Below, one piece after another: positions 63,933-64,000 of a stretch of 64,000 nucleotides of DNA. The notes beneath the pieces are model-generated. The model had not been told where the DNA came from, searched no databases, and saw only the letters and a list, made by a program, of their open reading frames with translations. Origin of the DNA: Caenispirillum bisanense (GTDB taxonomy: Bacteria; Pseudomonadota; Alphaproteobacteria; Rhodospirillales; Rhodospirillaceae); NCBI RefSeq assembly GCF_039523075.1, contig NZ_BAAAEP010000023.1, positions 3,687 through 67,686 on the forward strand, read 5' to 3'. How positions within the stretch are numbered: the first letter of the stretch is position 1; every line of letters starts with the position of its first letter. The translations under genes and the position numbers were made by a program.

Positions 63933-64000
63933 GGGCAACCGGAGTTGACCTCCTCCCGCTTTCCTGGACCACTTGAGGTGAGAAAATTCTCGGTTACCGT

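Noticed and set aside
63933..64000. Possible left end of an insertion sequence after the pqqB remnant
   Set aside because: Only 68 bases remain; no inverted repeat, target duplication or transposase can be shown from them.

Overview
The window is GC-rich, densely coded bacterial DNA. Gene content points to an alphaproteobacterium, probably a Rhodospirillales/Azospirillum-type generalist: TRAP, LIV-type and Dpp-type importers, several IclR regulators, a PaoABC-like molybdenum hydroxylase, a CRISPR locus with a Cas4-Cas1 fusion, GDP-mannose sugar genes and a pqqB remnant. I infer this placement from protein families and composition; no rRNA or other phylogenetic marker is present.

Layout. 1-2.7 kb: TAXI-type TRAP transporter (truncated by the window edge). 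3.0-6.3 kb: CRISPR adaptation locus (Cas4-Cas1 fusion, Cas2, 12 good repeats plus one decayed repeat) with no interference genes nearby. 6.3-7.6 kb: soxR and a divergent short-chain dehydrogenase that share a textbook SoxR box; the dehydrogenase has an apparent C-terminal frameshift. 7.7-11.4 kb: three-subunit aldehyde oxidoreductase. 11.4-13.3 kb: secreted serine hydrolase and a divergent TetR regulator. 13.3-27.5 kb: a catabolic block holding a LIV-type ABC importer, two IclR regulators and a CoA ligase, acyl-CoA dehydrogenase, enoyl-CoA hydratases, hydroxyacyl-CoA dehydrogenase, 3-oxoadipyl-CoA-type thiolase and thioesterase. Together these could import, activate and beta-oxidise a short dicarboxylic or ring-derived acid. 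The same 10-bp-spaced TTTCG/CGAAA operator occurs at three places in this block. 28-30 kb: chemoreceptor. 30.1-39.3 kb: Dpp-type peptide importer, IclR regulator, M81 (MlrC-like) metallopeptidase and DadA-like oxidase, suggesting use of peptides containing D-amino acids. 39.3-41.1 kb: LysR and a quinone reductase. 41.2-57.4 kb: surface-glycan region: WcbI, Gmd, ManC, a GT4 transferase, a secreted FecR-domain protein, a TPR/beta-barrel outer-membrane protein, a 1829-residue TPR-GT41-GT2-GT4 fusion and three methyltransferase genes, one of which is a double methyltransferase. 57.4-64 kb: small redox proteins, LysR, an MFS exporter with an MmyB-type regulator, a RecF/OLD-like ATPase, and a scar where the tail of an aldo/keto reductase gene abuts the tail of pqqB.

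The most unusual items are the four-part glycosyltransferase fusion with its methyltransferase and outer-membrane neighbours, the adaptation-only CRISPR locus whose repeat variants record recent spacer uptake, and the three-copy IclR operator of the beta-oxidation block.
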